Assembly: GCA_016124515.1 (NCBI GenBank) | Contig: WGNN01000013.1 | Span: 1 to 48,668, forward strand | DNA length: 48,668 bases | From: a bacterium | Lineage (GTDB): Bacteria > Bacteroidota > Bacteroidia > CAILMK01 > JACPUW01 | Direction of reading: 5' to 3' | In this document: piece by piece, positions 1 through 8,662 of the stretch | Position numbering within the stretch: position 1 is the stretch's first letter | Layout of the letters: each line of letters opens with the position of its first letter | The notes under the pieces: generated by a model | Database searches by the model: none | What the model was told of the DNA's origin: nothing | Seen by the model: only the letters and a program-made list of their open reading frames with translations | Translations under genes and position numbers: made by a program

Positions 1-99
1 CGGAATTTCAATTGCTTCTCCACTAAAAAGAAAAAGAGCCGTCCTAATTGCATTAAAATCAAGCCCCCTTATTGACGAAATCAGGGGGATTTTGAGCAT
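1..99 (-). CDS. Possible 5' end of a gene running off the left edge (partial, unrecognised)
   Basis: On the minus strand an ATG at 99 opens a frame of 33 codons that stays open to the window edge. A TGA lies two codons upstream, so the frame cannot extend further back. The predicted start reads MLKIPLISSIRGLDFNAI, and I do not recognise it. It is too short for the ORF track. A weak G/C hairpin (64-88) lies inside it and could instead be the real signal here. The call rests only on the open frame and is uncertain. Confidence 0.3.
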   Translation of the reverse strand, partial: MLKIPLISSIRGLDFNAIRTALFLFSGEAIEIP

Positions 100-321
100 C
101 TCTCAATACGCGAGCTATCGAATTTAGCCTTTTTGTTTATCAAAGTTTGGTGAGACATATTATAGTTTACCCCGAAACTTCAGTTAATGAATCAATTACA
201 GGTGCTTCATCATTTTGGGATGCGGGTGAATCTTTAGGCCAATAAAATAGTCCAAAGATCACGGATTTTTTTGAATTAATGTTTTTAGGTCAAATTATTT
301 TATATATTCGTGTTCTAAAAA
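100..321. other. Intergenic region upstream of the first operon
   Basis: This AT-rich stretch precedes the lipoprotein/DUF4249/TonB receptor operon. I see no RNA gene. A TTTG at 270-273 and a TATTTTAT at 296-303 loosely resemble a Bacteroidetes promoter, but the spacing of 22 and the mismatches are too weak for me to call one. Confidence 0.4.
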
Positions 322-1734
322 ATGTTAAATATGAAAAGAAAAGTAATCATTCCATTTGCTATTGCTGTAATTGCTTCATTAATCATTTATTCATGTGTGG
401 ATAACGATAATACAGTGATAGGGGAAAAATCAAAAGATGAAAATATTTTTCAAGGGCCAATCCAAGGCGTTGGTACTCCTGCAAGGTGGATTGATGTAGA
501 TAAGCAGATCGAGTGGATAGCCAAAGGGTTTGTGCCATTGGCAGATCAAGTTGCAGGTTTTAGAAAATTGGTTCATGAAGCTTGTGAAACAGCGGCGGAT
601 GATGAAATGAGTATATCAGATGCCCACAATCAGGCTGACCTAAATTTGGGATATGATTTGCAAACCGGACATGAAGGGTATGTTGACAGTTACTTCCCTT
701 CTAACAATTACGATTACCTTTACTTTCCGGGTTTTGATGACTATGAAAATTTTATTTGGATACCCGATATAGATAGTGTGGATTCAACTCATTTACATGT
801 GCTAGTACCCACTAGAACTTGGGAGCTCTTAAGAGATACGACCAAGGGCTTTTATTTGGATAGCAACGGTAATGTTGACAGCTTAGATATTTATTGGAAT
901 AAAAACCCTACACATGATTACTATATTTGGGTTATTACTTATGAAGCCCCGGGTCCTGATGCTACTCCAATATCGCCTCCACGCGAGGTAAATCATTGTG
1001 GTGATGGTTATTGTGACCATTCCAATGAAGATGCAAGTTGGTGTCCAGACTGCGATCCAGATCCTATCGTCAACCCCAACGGGGTAAAAGATGTATACCA
1101 GGTCAAATTAACAGAGATTGACGTTTATGGAGATGAAAAGCAATATTTTGAATCATGGCTTTCTAATAAATATAATTTCTGGTTTGCAGGCTGCGTTTAT
1201 AATGGCTCTGATGAGATTCTTTACGAAGTTGGAATTACTACTGTTAGTCCGGATTGGACTAGTAATTCTGTGATTTTGCAAACCAATATAAACCGAAAAG
1301 ATGTATGTAGAACAAACGGTTCAAGAGAATATAATTGTCCAAGTACTGCTCATATATATGATGCTTTGGTGGTGGATGATTTCAGAGAAGGAGATAACCT
1401 GCTACTTATTGGATACGAGTACAATGATAACATTAAGAGCTCGAATGAATTTAATATCTCAATGCCAAATTTGCATACTTCCAGTGGTAGTGCGGTGTTT
1501 TATGATATAAATTGTGGAAGGAACGACAAAGCTGTAAACCCTTTTCATAGTAAGGATGAAGCATCCGTGCAAAACTTATATAATTTGCAACATGCGCAAA
1601 CACATAACGGCGAGGTTGCTTATTTTCCGTCATCTGAAATTATTACCGTTAATTCCTTCAGCGGTGCAGGAAGTTCCATAGTCATTGACAATGGAGAATG
1701 GAAATACACGCTTGAATTAGTTCTTAAACAGTAA
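322..1734 (+). CDS. Cys-rich lipoprotein, hypothetical
   Basis: This is a predicted lipoprotein of 470 residues. A basic N-terminus and hydrophobic stretch end in a lipobox-like IIYSC near residue 25, so it should be anchored in the envelope. Near residue 235 it has CGDGYCDHSNEDASWCPDC, which resembles the Cys/Asp-rich CGDGxCxxxE...C..C repeats found in secreted and surface proteins and may bind calcium. The rest is Asp/Asn/Tyr-rich with no family I recognise. An in-frame ATG three codons later (331) is an equally good start. The stop overlaps the next ATG (TAATG), so it is translationally coupled to the DUF4249-like gene and probably part of one outer-membrane unit. The region is visibly richer in A+T than most of the window. 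Confidence 0.75.
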   Translation: MLNMKRKVIIPFAIAVIASLIIYSCVDNDNTVIGEKSKDENIFQGPIQGVGTPARWIDVDKQIEWIAKGFVPLADQVAGFRKLVHEACETAADDEMSISDAHNQADLNLGYDLQTGHEGYVDSYFPSNNYDYLYFPGFDDYENFIWIPDIDSVDSTHLHVLVPTRTWELLRDTTKGFYLDSNGNVDSLDIYWNKNPTHDYYIWVITYEAPGPDATPISPPREVNHCGDGYCDHSNEDASWCPDCDPDPIVNPNGVKDVYQVKLTEIDVYGDEKQYFESWLSNKYNFWFAGCVYNGSDEILYEVGITTVSPDWTSNSVILQTNINRKDVCRTNGSREYNCPSTAHIYDALVVDDFREGDNLLLIGYEYNDNIKSSNEFNISMPNLHTSSGSAVFYDINCGRNDKAVNPFHSKDEASVQNLYNLQHAQTHNGEVAYFPSSEIITVNSFSGAGSSIVIDNGEWKYTLELVLKQ

Positions 1735-2633
1735 TGAGAACGATACTCTGTATTACATGTCTTATACTTCTATGCTCTTGTCAGAAAGATAATTTCAACT
1801 TTGACAAAGCGCCACCAAAATATTATGTGGAAGGAAGTATGGCAAATGGCTCACCTTTTTACCTTCGGATGTATAAAATGAATGCATTCCGCTATGATAC
1901 TACCTATCCATACGCTCCTAATTCCTATATAGTTCGGGGGCAAAGGTTTGATGAACCGGTTTATGTAAAACTGGAAAGCAACCACGGACAACACATGGAT
2001 TCGTTGATCAGGGATTTTCCCGAATACTGGAATACATGGAATACAGGAAACAAATTTGTTGGCAAATGCAATACACATTACCGATTCACTACGATTATTG
2101 GTACAGATACGCTGCAAGCCCTTTTTTATATTCCCGACACTATGGCGGTTGACACCTACTATATGGACACTATGCCGGGTCAATATTCCCTTACCTTTCA
2201 TGTAAAAATACCACAGTCGTATTTGAAACATAATATTCAAATTGGCCCACCTATGTATTTTTCGGTTAACGGAATGGATGATTACGAATATTGTCCAAAC
2301 GAATATACCCATAGCGCATCTGATGTCGCCCAAACGGGTCTTTTGGATTGGTACAGCATACAGGGATGTGCCACAAAAAGGTATTTTAATACTGGAGACG
2401 ACTCAGATAAACTCCGGCATTTTGCTCAATTATTTCCTCCATATTATGGGATAAATCTTTGGGCTTATACAGAAAGTGACTACAAATACTCGAGGGAGCT
2501 AATGGCTAATGCCATCTCGAATATGAAAGGTATGAATTATCCTTCTACCCATCCACCTTCAAAATTCAATTCTGATGTATTTTATGGAGGAATTGTCGGT
2601 TATTCATACCAAAGGGTAGTTTTTAAAAAATGA
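1734..2633 (+). CDS. DUF4249-like lipoprotein
   Basis: This is a 299-residue predicted lipoprotein with a short signal ending in LLCSC. The layout matches the DUF4249 family: a YYVEG strand soon after the lipid Cys, a middle part with a 'tHYRFTTIIGTDTLQA' strand pair followed by IPDTM, a YxYSREL segment, and a C-terminus with VFYGGIVGYSYQ just before the end. DUF4249 proteins usually sit beside TonB-dependent receptors in Bacteroidetes and are thought to be accessory surface lipoproteins. The same holds here, with the receptor starting four bases after this stop. The ATG overlaps the upstream stop codon. Family assignment is by pattern only. Confidence 0.65.
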   Translation: MRTILCITCLILLCSCQKDNFNFDKAPPKYYVEGSMANGSPFYLRMYKMNAFRYDTTYPYAPNSYIVRGQRFDEPVYVKLESNHGQHMDSLIRDFPEYWNTWNTGNKFVGKCNTHYRFTTIIGTDTLQALFYIPDTMAVDTYYMDTMPGQYSLTFHVKIPQSYLKHNIQIGPPMYFSVNGMDDYEYCPNEYTHSASDVAQTGLLDWYSIQGCATKRYFNTGDDSDKLRHFAQLFPPYYGINLWAYTESDYKYSRELMANAISNMKGMNYPSTHPPSKFNSDVFYGGIVGYSYQRVVFKK

Positions 2634-2637
2634 ATAA

Positions 2638-4860
2638 ATGCGCTTGAAATCAATATGCTGTTTATTCATCCTATTACAGCCTCTATCAAAAATATATGCT
2701 CAGCTTAGGGTACTTGACAAAAGCACCGGCACGCCCGTAGCACATACAGAACTAATCATAAATGGATTTTCAACCGGTGTATTTACCAATACTGATGGCG
2801 AAATAGTTGTGAAACTAGCCAAGGGTGACAAAACTTTTGGCTTTTTTGCCCTTGGTTACACCTCAGTAATTTTTGATGCGGAAGCGGTTGATACGCTCAC
2901 AAAAGTTTACATGGAGCCGCTTGGTTTCAACCTGCGAGATGTGGTTATTATAGATTCATTTCGCCCGGCAATTCAGGTAAATCCCGGTGTGCTCACCGTT
3001 GATGCATCCAAAATGTCGAAGCTGCCCACCATTTTTGCCGAGCCCGATCTGCTCAAAACCCTGCAATTACTACCCGGGGTAAGTAGTGTACTCGAAAACA
3101 ATGTAGGCTTGTATGTGCGGGGTGGCAAGGCTGATCAATCGCTGATAAGCATAGATGGCGCTACGATATACAATCCCGCCCACTCTGTTGGCTTTTTTTC
3201 GGTAGTTCATCCATCCGCAGTTAGTTCAGCTACTTTGTATAAGGATGGCATTCCGGCAACTGAAGGAAGCAGGGCATCAGCCTTTCTCGATATTAAGTTG
3301 AAAGAAGGTAATTATAATAAATTTCGCGGAACCTTGAGCATTGGTGCTATAAGTTCATACCTCGATTTGCAAGGTCCAATAAGTAAGGGCAAGCATCCAA
3401 CGAGCTTCCAGTTTGTAGGTAGAACCACTTATATTGATCGTTTGGCCAAAGCCTTAAGTTATATTCCGCCCTCATTTAATACCGGATTTGACGACTATAG
3501 TTTTAAAATTGCTTCAAAACTGAGTGAACGCCGTAAAGTAACTACCGCCTACTATCACAGCGATGATTATTTTAAATTGGCGGAATCAAGTTATATCAAT
3601 ATTTTCAATCTGGGTAATAATTCAAACTGGCACAATGATATACTCAGTATGAATTACATCAATTCAAAAAGTGAAAAATGGCTGAAAACTACTTCAATGT
3701 CTTTTTCAAAATACCGACTTTCCAGTTCATTTATGGGTTATTCTCAGTTATCGTCCATTAAGGATTTCGGAACGAAATATGGCTACAAAGCTATTGACTA
3801 CACAAAGTTGATACAGGAAATTGGTGTTCAAGCTACGTATCACTCCATTTCGCCTGGTCATCGCATTATTAATAGTGATTCTTTATTGCCATTTATTCAA
3901 CCATTTACTATGGCAAACCAGCAATTTCTTGAAGTGGCTCCCTACCTGAGTTTATACAAATTGCTTGCACCGGGTTGGGAAGTTGACGCCCACCTTCGAA
4001 TCAGCAATTATCTGGCAACTGATATGCAATCTATTCAACCTGAGCCCCGCATTTCTTTGCGCAAGCGTTATGCTAATGCAAGTTTTTCAATTAGTTATGA
4101 CCGGCTTTCACAATTTATGCAATTGTATTCGGCCAACATTACCCCTATGCCCAATGATGTTTGGTATATGAGCGGCGGAAGCATAAAGCCCGTGACATCC
4201 AATTCTGTTTCCTTGAGCTATAACAAAACAGGTTACCAAAAATCTTATCAATTTACTTCATCCCTGTACTATCGCTACTTCAACCATGTTTCTGACATTG
4301 CAGCCGGTGGCAGTACTTTAATAACTCCTGACTACCAAAAAATGCTTCGCACCGGCCATAATCAATCCTATGGATTTGAATTTCTTTTGCAAAAACAAAA
4401 AGGAAGTTTTACGGGTTGGATTTCTTACACCTATAGCCGTTCAATAAATTTTATAGATGGCATTCTTGACAAAGGAAATCGCTACAGAGCAAGCTATGAT
4501 AAGCCTCATTTATTGAATGTTACCGCAAATAAAAAACTGGGCAAGTGGGAACTGAACGGGGTTTTTGTACTGCAAAGCGGCAGGCCGGTTACTATTCCGC
4601 TCTATACAATAGGTGTCATCAGTATTTATTCGCAGCGCAATGAGCGCCGATTGCCATTATATCACCGCCTTGATTTGTCGTTGATACATTATCAAAAGAA
4701 ACACAAACATTTTCAAGCTTCATGGATGATAAGTATTTATAATGTTTATTATCACAAAAATGTGTATAATATTCAATATAATCCATTCACACGTACTGTT
4801 GATTACCTTACACTATTTCCCGTGTTGCCAATGGCGAGTTACAAAGCTGAGATATTCTAA
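2638..4860 (+). CDS. TonB-dependent outer-membrane receptor with carboxypeptidase-like N-terminal domain
   Basis: This is a 740-residue outer-membrane receptor. A signal peptide ending near residue 21 (IYAQ) is followed by a CarboxypepD_reg-like beta domain (about 22-95, with THxELIINGFSTGVFTNTDGE-type strands). A plug domain follows at about 115-225, with LKTLQLLPGV, YVRGGKADQSLI and SIDGATIYNPAH, all typical of SusC/FecA-like plugs in Bacteroidetes. The rest is beta-barrel strands rich in Tyr and Ser. It should import a bulky substrate using TonB energy; the substrate cannot be read from the sequence. It lies four bases downstream of the DUF4249-like gene, its usual partner. The barrel ends in YKAEIF, a terminal aromatic residue as expected for an outer-membrane protein. 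Confidence 0.88.
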   Translation: MRLKSICCLFILLQPLSKIYAQLRVLDKSTGTPVAHTELIINGFSTGVFTNTDGEIVVKLAKGDKTFGFFALGYTSVIFDAEAVDTLTKVYMEPLGFNLRDVVIIDSFRPAIQVNPGVLTVDASKMSKLPTIFAEPDLLKTLQLLPGVSSVLENNVGLYVRGGKADQSLISIDGATIYNPAHSVGFFSVVHPSAVSSATLYKDGIPATEGSRASAFLDIKLKEGNYNKFRGTLSIGAISSYLDLQGPISKGKHPTSFQFVGRTTYIDRLAKALSYIPPSFNTGFDDYSFKIASKLSERRKVTTAYYHSDDYFKLAESSYINIFNLGNNSNWHNDILSMNYINSKSEKWLKTTSMSFSKYRLSSSFMGYSQLSSIKDFGTKYGYKAIDYTKLIQEIGVQATYHSISPGHRIINSDSLLPFIQPFTMANQQFLEVAPYLSLYKLLAPGWEVDAHLRISNYLATDMQSIQPEPRISLRKRYANASFSISYDRLSQFMQLYSANITPMPNDVWYMSGGSIKPVTSNSVSLSYNKTGYQKSYQFTSSLYYRYFNHVSDIAAGGSTLITPDYQKMLRTGHNQSYGFEFLLQKQKGSFTGWISYTYSRSINFIDGILDKGNRYRASYDKPHLLNVTANKKLGKWELNGVFVLQSGRPVTIPLYTIGVISIYSQRNERRLPLYHRLDLSLIHYQKKHKHFQASWMISIYNVYYHKNVYNIQYNPFTRTVDYLTLFPVLPMASYKAEIF

Positions 4861-4959
4861 ATTTTACTCTGGAAACAACTTTACAAGAATAGTCGCTTCA
4901 AAATGTTGACATCACCGCAAGATCAGAAAGCTCCTAACAAGAAATTAACCTTCAGTGGC

Positions 4960-4967
4960 TAGCTTTG
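4960..4967 (+). promoter_or_regulatory. Candidate promoter -7 box (TAGCTTTG)
   Basis: TAGCTTTG matches the Bacteroidetes -7 consensus TAnnTTTG exactly. It ends eight bases before the ATG at 4975, so transcription would start at or next to the start codon and the mRNA would be nearly leaderless. No clear TTTG is seen 19 bases upstream. Confidence 0.4.
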
Positions 4968-4974
4968 CGGCGAA

Positions 4975-6438
4975 ATGAAGTCATTGTATCAAATTTCAGC
5001 GCTTTTGCTGCTGCTTTCTACCGCCGGCTGCCACAGTGGAATGGTGGGCGATGAACATGAAAACCTGCCTCCCGAAACTTATTCGGTGGTAAAGGAAATC
5101 AACAGAACCGGCGAAGAACGTTTCGTATCGCAAATAGAAATACAGTGGTGGGGCGATGACCCCGATGGCGTGGTGAAAGGCTACGAGTTTTCTATAGACA
5201 ACCAAACTTGGCATTTTACCAAAAAACAAGACAGCTTGTTTCTGGTAAATCTGCCCGAAGGCGCCGATACATTTGATTTTGCCTTCTACGTTCGCGCGGT
5301 TGATTTTTATGATTTGGCCGATCCAACTCCGGCAAAAGTGGTGTATCCGGTAAAAAATTCGCCTCCGCAAATAAGTTTCGACAAACCCATAGGCACTTCA
5401 TCAAGCCCTGGCAGGTGGCCCAAAAAGACCTTTCCTGTCTTGCAATTCAAATGGCTGCTGAGCGATCCTGATGGTTTTGACAACATTGACCACATTGATT
5501 TTTTTATAAACGATACGAGCGCTACTCCTATACCAATTGATAAGGCCTACACATCGCTCACCCTGAAAGCCGACCAACCCGAATCGCCGCTGAGTGATTG
5601 CAGTATTTTGCTTGGAAGTACCTTGAAACCTCTTGGCCAATTGGTAAGCGGACTAAAAACCAACGCACACAATGTATTTTACCTGCGGGCGGTTGACAAA
5701 GTGGGAGCAAGCAGCGCATTTGTAGCTACCGATTCCATATATGTAAAGCGCAAAGTATCAGATGTTTTGCTGGTAAATGCCTACAACTCGGCCATTGAAC
5801 AAAGGGAAAATTTCTTTACCGAAAACCTGTTGGCGGCCGGGGTTCAAAATTTTGATACCATGCGGGTAAACGAGGTGGACGGCGAATACTACACGCAGCT
5901 TGCAGTTGACAACACCACCCAATCCATGATTTTTGGCATGTTTAAAGCCATGATTTGGTTTGGCGAAGATGCGCCCTACACACTCACTTTGGCACAGCGC
6001 AGTTGCGGCGAATTCTTGAATAATGGCGGAAAATTATTTGTTTCGGTATTTTTCAGTTCAAGTATAGATCCGCTCTCAACTTACCTCGATTTTACTCCAA
6101 TCGATTCGTTGGTTGATCCGCAAGGTGCTGTATTTTTTATGGATAAAAAAGCGGAAGCCACTCCACAGATTGCCGGTTGGCCGGTAATATCAGCGCCAAA
6201 AATCATTACGAGTACGCGGCCATTTTATCCATCGTTTGGCGTGGAGCCCCTGTACAAAGCCAAGCTCAAAACGGCTGCTGGCGACTGGAACGGCGAATCG
6301 GTAATAATGGCCAAAAAAGATAATAACGGTCAGGTACAATTTATTATATCGAGCATAGAACTCTACCGACTTGATGGCGAAAACAATATGCCTGAGCTGT
6401 TTACCAAGATTTTTAAAGAAGAAATGGGATTGAATTGA
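4975..6438 (+). CDS. Surface lipoprotein with Ig/FN3-like domains and a GATase-like C-terminal half
   Basis: This is a 487-residue predicted lipoprotein with signal and lipobox STAGC at residues 15-19. Residues about 35-130 and 135-260 form two Ig/FN3-like modules, with IQWWGDDPDG...GYEFSID and FYVRAVD repeated later as LKWLLSDPDG-like and YLRAVDKVG strands. From about residue 262 the pattern changes to alternating strands and helices (DVLLVNAY, AMIWFGEDAPYTLT, LNNGGKLFVS). This resembles the class I glutamine-amidotransferase-like fold of uncharacterised secreted proteins, without an obvious catalytic Cys triad. It overlaps purN by four bases, so the two are probably co-translated even though their roles seem unrelated. 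Function unknown. Confidence 0.75.
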   Translation: MKSLYQISALLLLLSTAGCHSGMVGDEHENLPPETYSVVKEINRTGEERFVSQIEIQWWGDDPDGVVKGYEFSIDNQTWHFTKKQDSLFLVNLPEGADTFDFAFYVRAVDFYDLADPTPAKVVYPVKNSPPQISFDKPIGTSSSPGRWPKKTFPVLQFKWLLSDPDGFDNIDHIDFFINDTSATPIPIDKAYTSLTLKADQPESPLSDCSILLGSTLKPLGQLVSGLKTNAHNVFYLRAVDKVGASSAFVATDSIYVKRKVSDVLLVNAYNSAIEQRENFFTENLLAAGVQNFDTMRVNEVDGEYYTQLAVDNTTQSMIFGMFKAMIWFGEDAPYTLTLAQRSCGEFLNNGGKLFVSVFFSSSIDPLSTYLDFTPIDSLVDPQGAVFFMDKKAEATPQIAGWPVISAPKIITSTRPFYPSFGVEPLYKAKLKTAAGDWNGESVIMAKKDNNGQVQFIISSIELYRLDGENNMPELFTKIFKEEMGLN

Positions 6439-7010
6439 AAAAGAAACAACTTGCCTTATTTGCCTCAGGAACCGGTAGCAACGCGGTTAATTTCATCCAT
6501 TATTTTGCGCAATCAGAACTTGCCGAAATAGCATTGGTTCTGAGCAACAAAGCAGATGCACCTGTACTTGAAAAAGCAGCAGCACTTGGGGTGCCTACTG
6601 TTATTATTTCAAATGCACAAGCTGCCAATGGGGTATATATGGTAGAATTGATGCAGAAATACGGTATTGATTTTATTGTATTGGCAGGTTACCTGCGTTT
6701 CATTCCGTCTGAACTTATTGCGGCATTTAAAGGTAAAATGGTAAATATACACCCTTCATTATTGCCCAAATATGGTGGACCGGGTATGTATGGCAGCAAA
6801 GTGCACCAAGCGGTTGTTGCCAATAAAGAAAAAGAGAGCGGCATTACCATACACTACGTAAATGAGGAATACGACAAAGGAACCATAATATATCAAAAGA
6901 AAACAACGGTAGGTGCAGGCGAATCTGCCGCCACTCTTGCAGAAAAAATCCACCACCTTGAGCATGAACATTATCCCAAGGTGGTGGAAGGCCTTCTAAC
7001 TAATATTTAA
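6435..7010 (+). CDS. purN: Phosphoribosylglycinamide formyltransferase (GART)
   Basis: This enzyme transfers the formyl group of 10-formyltetrahydrofolate to GAR in purine synthesis, in the cytoplasm. It shows the N-terminal FASGTGSNA phosphate-binding loop, VLAGYLRFIP, the catalytic NIHPSLLP (Asn and His) and the later catalytic Asp in EEYDKGTIIYQ. GPGMYGSKVH is the Bacteroidetes form of the substrate loop. At 191 residues it is normal for the family. The only workable start is a TTG at 6435 that overlaps the upstream stop in TTGA; the next in-frame Met lies far inside the fold. The 3' end overlaps the convergent T9SS gene by 11 bases. Confidence 0.93.
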   Translation: MKKKQLALFASGTGSNAVNFIHYFAQSELAEIALVLSNKADAPVLEKAAALGVPTVIISNAQAANGVYMVELMQKYGIDFIVLAGYLRFIPSELIAAFKGKMVNIHPSLLPKYGGPGMYGSKVHQAVVANKEKESGITIHYVNEEYDKGTIIYQKKTTVGAGESAATLAEKIHHLEHEHYPKVVEGLLTNI

Positions 7011-8586
7011 CTACTTTCTTAAAATAAATTCCTTGTTGGGTTTGGAGCCTTACAAAATAGGCACCCGATTGCAGGGATTGTAGCGAAACTTGATGGTTGG
7101 TGCCGGTCAGGTTGCTTTGTTCCAGCACAATTTCGCCGCTGCTGCTGTAAATCGCAATTTTGCTGAGGGTATTATTCGGGCACGAAATATTCACTACATC
7201 ATGTGTGAGTGCGGGGTAAATAACCATTTTAGCATCGGCATCATCTACGCTTTCTCTAATGCCCATATAATACACTTTGGTTTGGTCGCAACCTTTATTG
7301 TCGCTCATCACATATACACGGTAGGCTTTGTTTGGCAATGTTTTTTCAATTGATGCCAAATCACTGTAAAACGAATCTACTTTTTGGTAACCTGAGTCTT
7401 TGCCGCTGCCGGTTTTTTCATAAATACTAATATACAAACCACTGTAATACATGCTTTCAGGGTTTTCTATCTTAAAGCCCGAAGCGGTTTGTTTAAATTT
7501 TTCAGATCGTGTAAATCCATCACAAAAGGTATAAGTTCTTGTGTTTTTTTGCCATTGACCCAAACTGTCGCGGCTCCAAACAGTCATGTTTTTTTCGCCT
7601 GATAAAAACGGCAATTCAATGGCTTTGTGTTGGTACATGCCAAAAGGTTTTTTGTCTATTCTACGGTATTTATGGCTTTGTTCCCAGTTGTTGTCGGTTT
7701 CAAAATCTATGGTGCCATCGCTGTCAAAGTCCACCGCTATTTTTTCGGGTATGGCGGGCAGTTGATATCCACGTAGATTGTTGCTGCGCCAAAAGCGGGT
7801 GTGGTTTAGTGTCGGCATATAAAAATAAGATCCGGTGTCAATACAGGTTGTATTGTGGTAGTCGCCGCTCGCATCACATTCCATAGCGCCATAGCGTTGC
7901 CAATAATAGGTGGAGTCCAGGAGTTGCATTTTCGCTTTGTCAACCCTGAAGTTGGTAAAATGCCCGATAATTAATTCAAGCCTGTATAAATCCACGCATT
8001 TTCCGTTTTGGTAATGCAAATTGCTAATAAGGTATTTGCCCGGGCTCAGGTTGTATTGGTAGTCTTTTTTTAATATGCCACCGTTTTTTGTGGTATTGAA
8101 CGACAGGCCATAGCGCGATTTTGCTCCATTTTGGTCAAAGAGTTGAATCATCTGCGTGTGTATAGAGTCGGGGGTATATCCAAGTTTTTCGCTTGATATG
8201 GAAAGGGTGGTGGCTGCCGTTTGAAGCGCACTGTCAATTAGTTGTAAGCTCGCGGTAAAACTATATTTTTTTGAACAAGCATTGATGATGGTTATTGTCT
8301 GCTGCAAGGTCATTTCATTTTTCAAATCGCGCACACTCACCACAAAGTTGTTTCCAAAACAATGCAGGTTACCCATAATAATGGTGTCAGTGACCTTGCC
8401 ACGTCTTAATCCATTGACTGAAAAATCAGTGTAATTGTTTTCTTCGCCCGATGGAATAGCCAACCAAAAATATACTTGATTGGTTACCTGACACTGGGTT
8501 ACTTCACGGGTTTTTAAAAAACTGATTTGGCCAAAGGATGGAATGGCCAATACCAGACTTAGAATTGTTGTATAAAGTGTTTTCAT
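7000..8586 (-). CDS. Secreted T9SS cargo protein, type A sorting domain
   Basis: The ORF track starts at 8676, but the MKTLYTTILSLVLAIPSFGQ signal peptide begins at an ATG at 8586, giving 528 residues and removing the overlap with the upstream gene. The last ~75 residues form a type A T9SS sorting domain (IYPALTHDVVNI, then strands ending in GIYFKKVVKY), so it should be exported through the outer membrane by the type IX machinery. The middle, about 195-370, contains a module shared with the neighbouring 1385-residue protein, with YHNTTCIDTGSYFYMP and FDSDGTIDFE. No enzyme motif is visible. It lies 76 bases downstream of that paralogous gene on the same strand. Confidence 0.8.
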   Translation of the reverse strand: MKTLYTTILSLVLAIPSFGQISFLKTREVTQCQVTNQVYFWLAIPSGEENNYTDFSVNGLRRGKVTDTIIMGNLHCFGNNFVVSVRDLKNEMTLQQTITIINACSKKYSFTASLQLIDSALQTAATTLSISSEKLGYTPDSIHTQMIQLFDQNGAKSRYGLSFNTTKNGGILKKDYQYNLSPGKYLISNLHYQNGKCVDLYRLELIIGHFTNFRVDKAKMQLLDSTYYWQRYGAMECDASGDYHNTTCIDTGSYFYMPTLNHTRFWRSNNLRGYQLPAIPEKIAVDFDSDGTIDFETDNNWEQSHKYRRIDKKPFGMYQHKAIELPFLSGEKNMTVWSRDSLGQWQKNTRTYTFCDGFTRSEKFKQTASGFKIENPESMYYSGLYISIYEKTGSGKDSGYQKVDSFYSDLASIEKTLPNKAYRVYVMSDNKGCDQTKVYYMGIRESVDDADAKMVIYPALTHDVVNISCPNNTLSKIAIYSSSGEIVLEQSNLTGTNHQVSLQSLQSGAYFVRLQTQQGIYFKKVVKY

Positions 8587-8662
8587 TGTGGGATTATTTT
8601 GTACCAAAACTAAGCACATTTTAGCCAAAAATCCAACTTCTTGTACCTGAGCAGACTCTTCA

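Noticed and set aside
64-88. CCCCCT/AGGGGG hairpin as a terminator
   Set aside because: Only a 6-base stem with a 13-base loop and no T-run on either strand; it also lies in a possible reading frame.
1851-2333. 160-residue minus-strand ORF within the DUF4249-like gene
   Set aside because: Antisense to a gene with a lipobox and operon context; its translation has no recognisable features.
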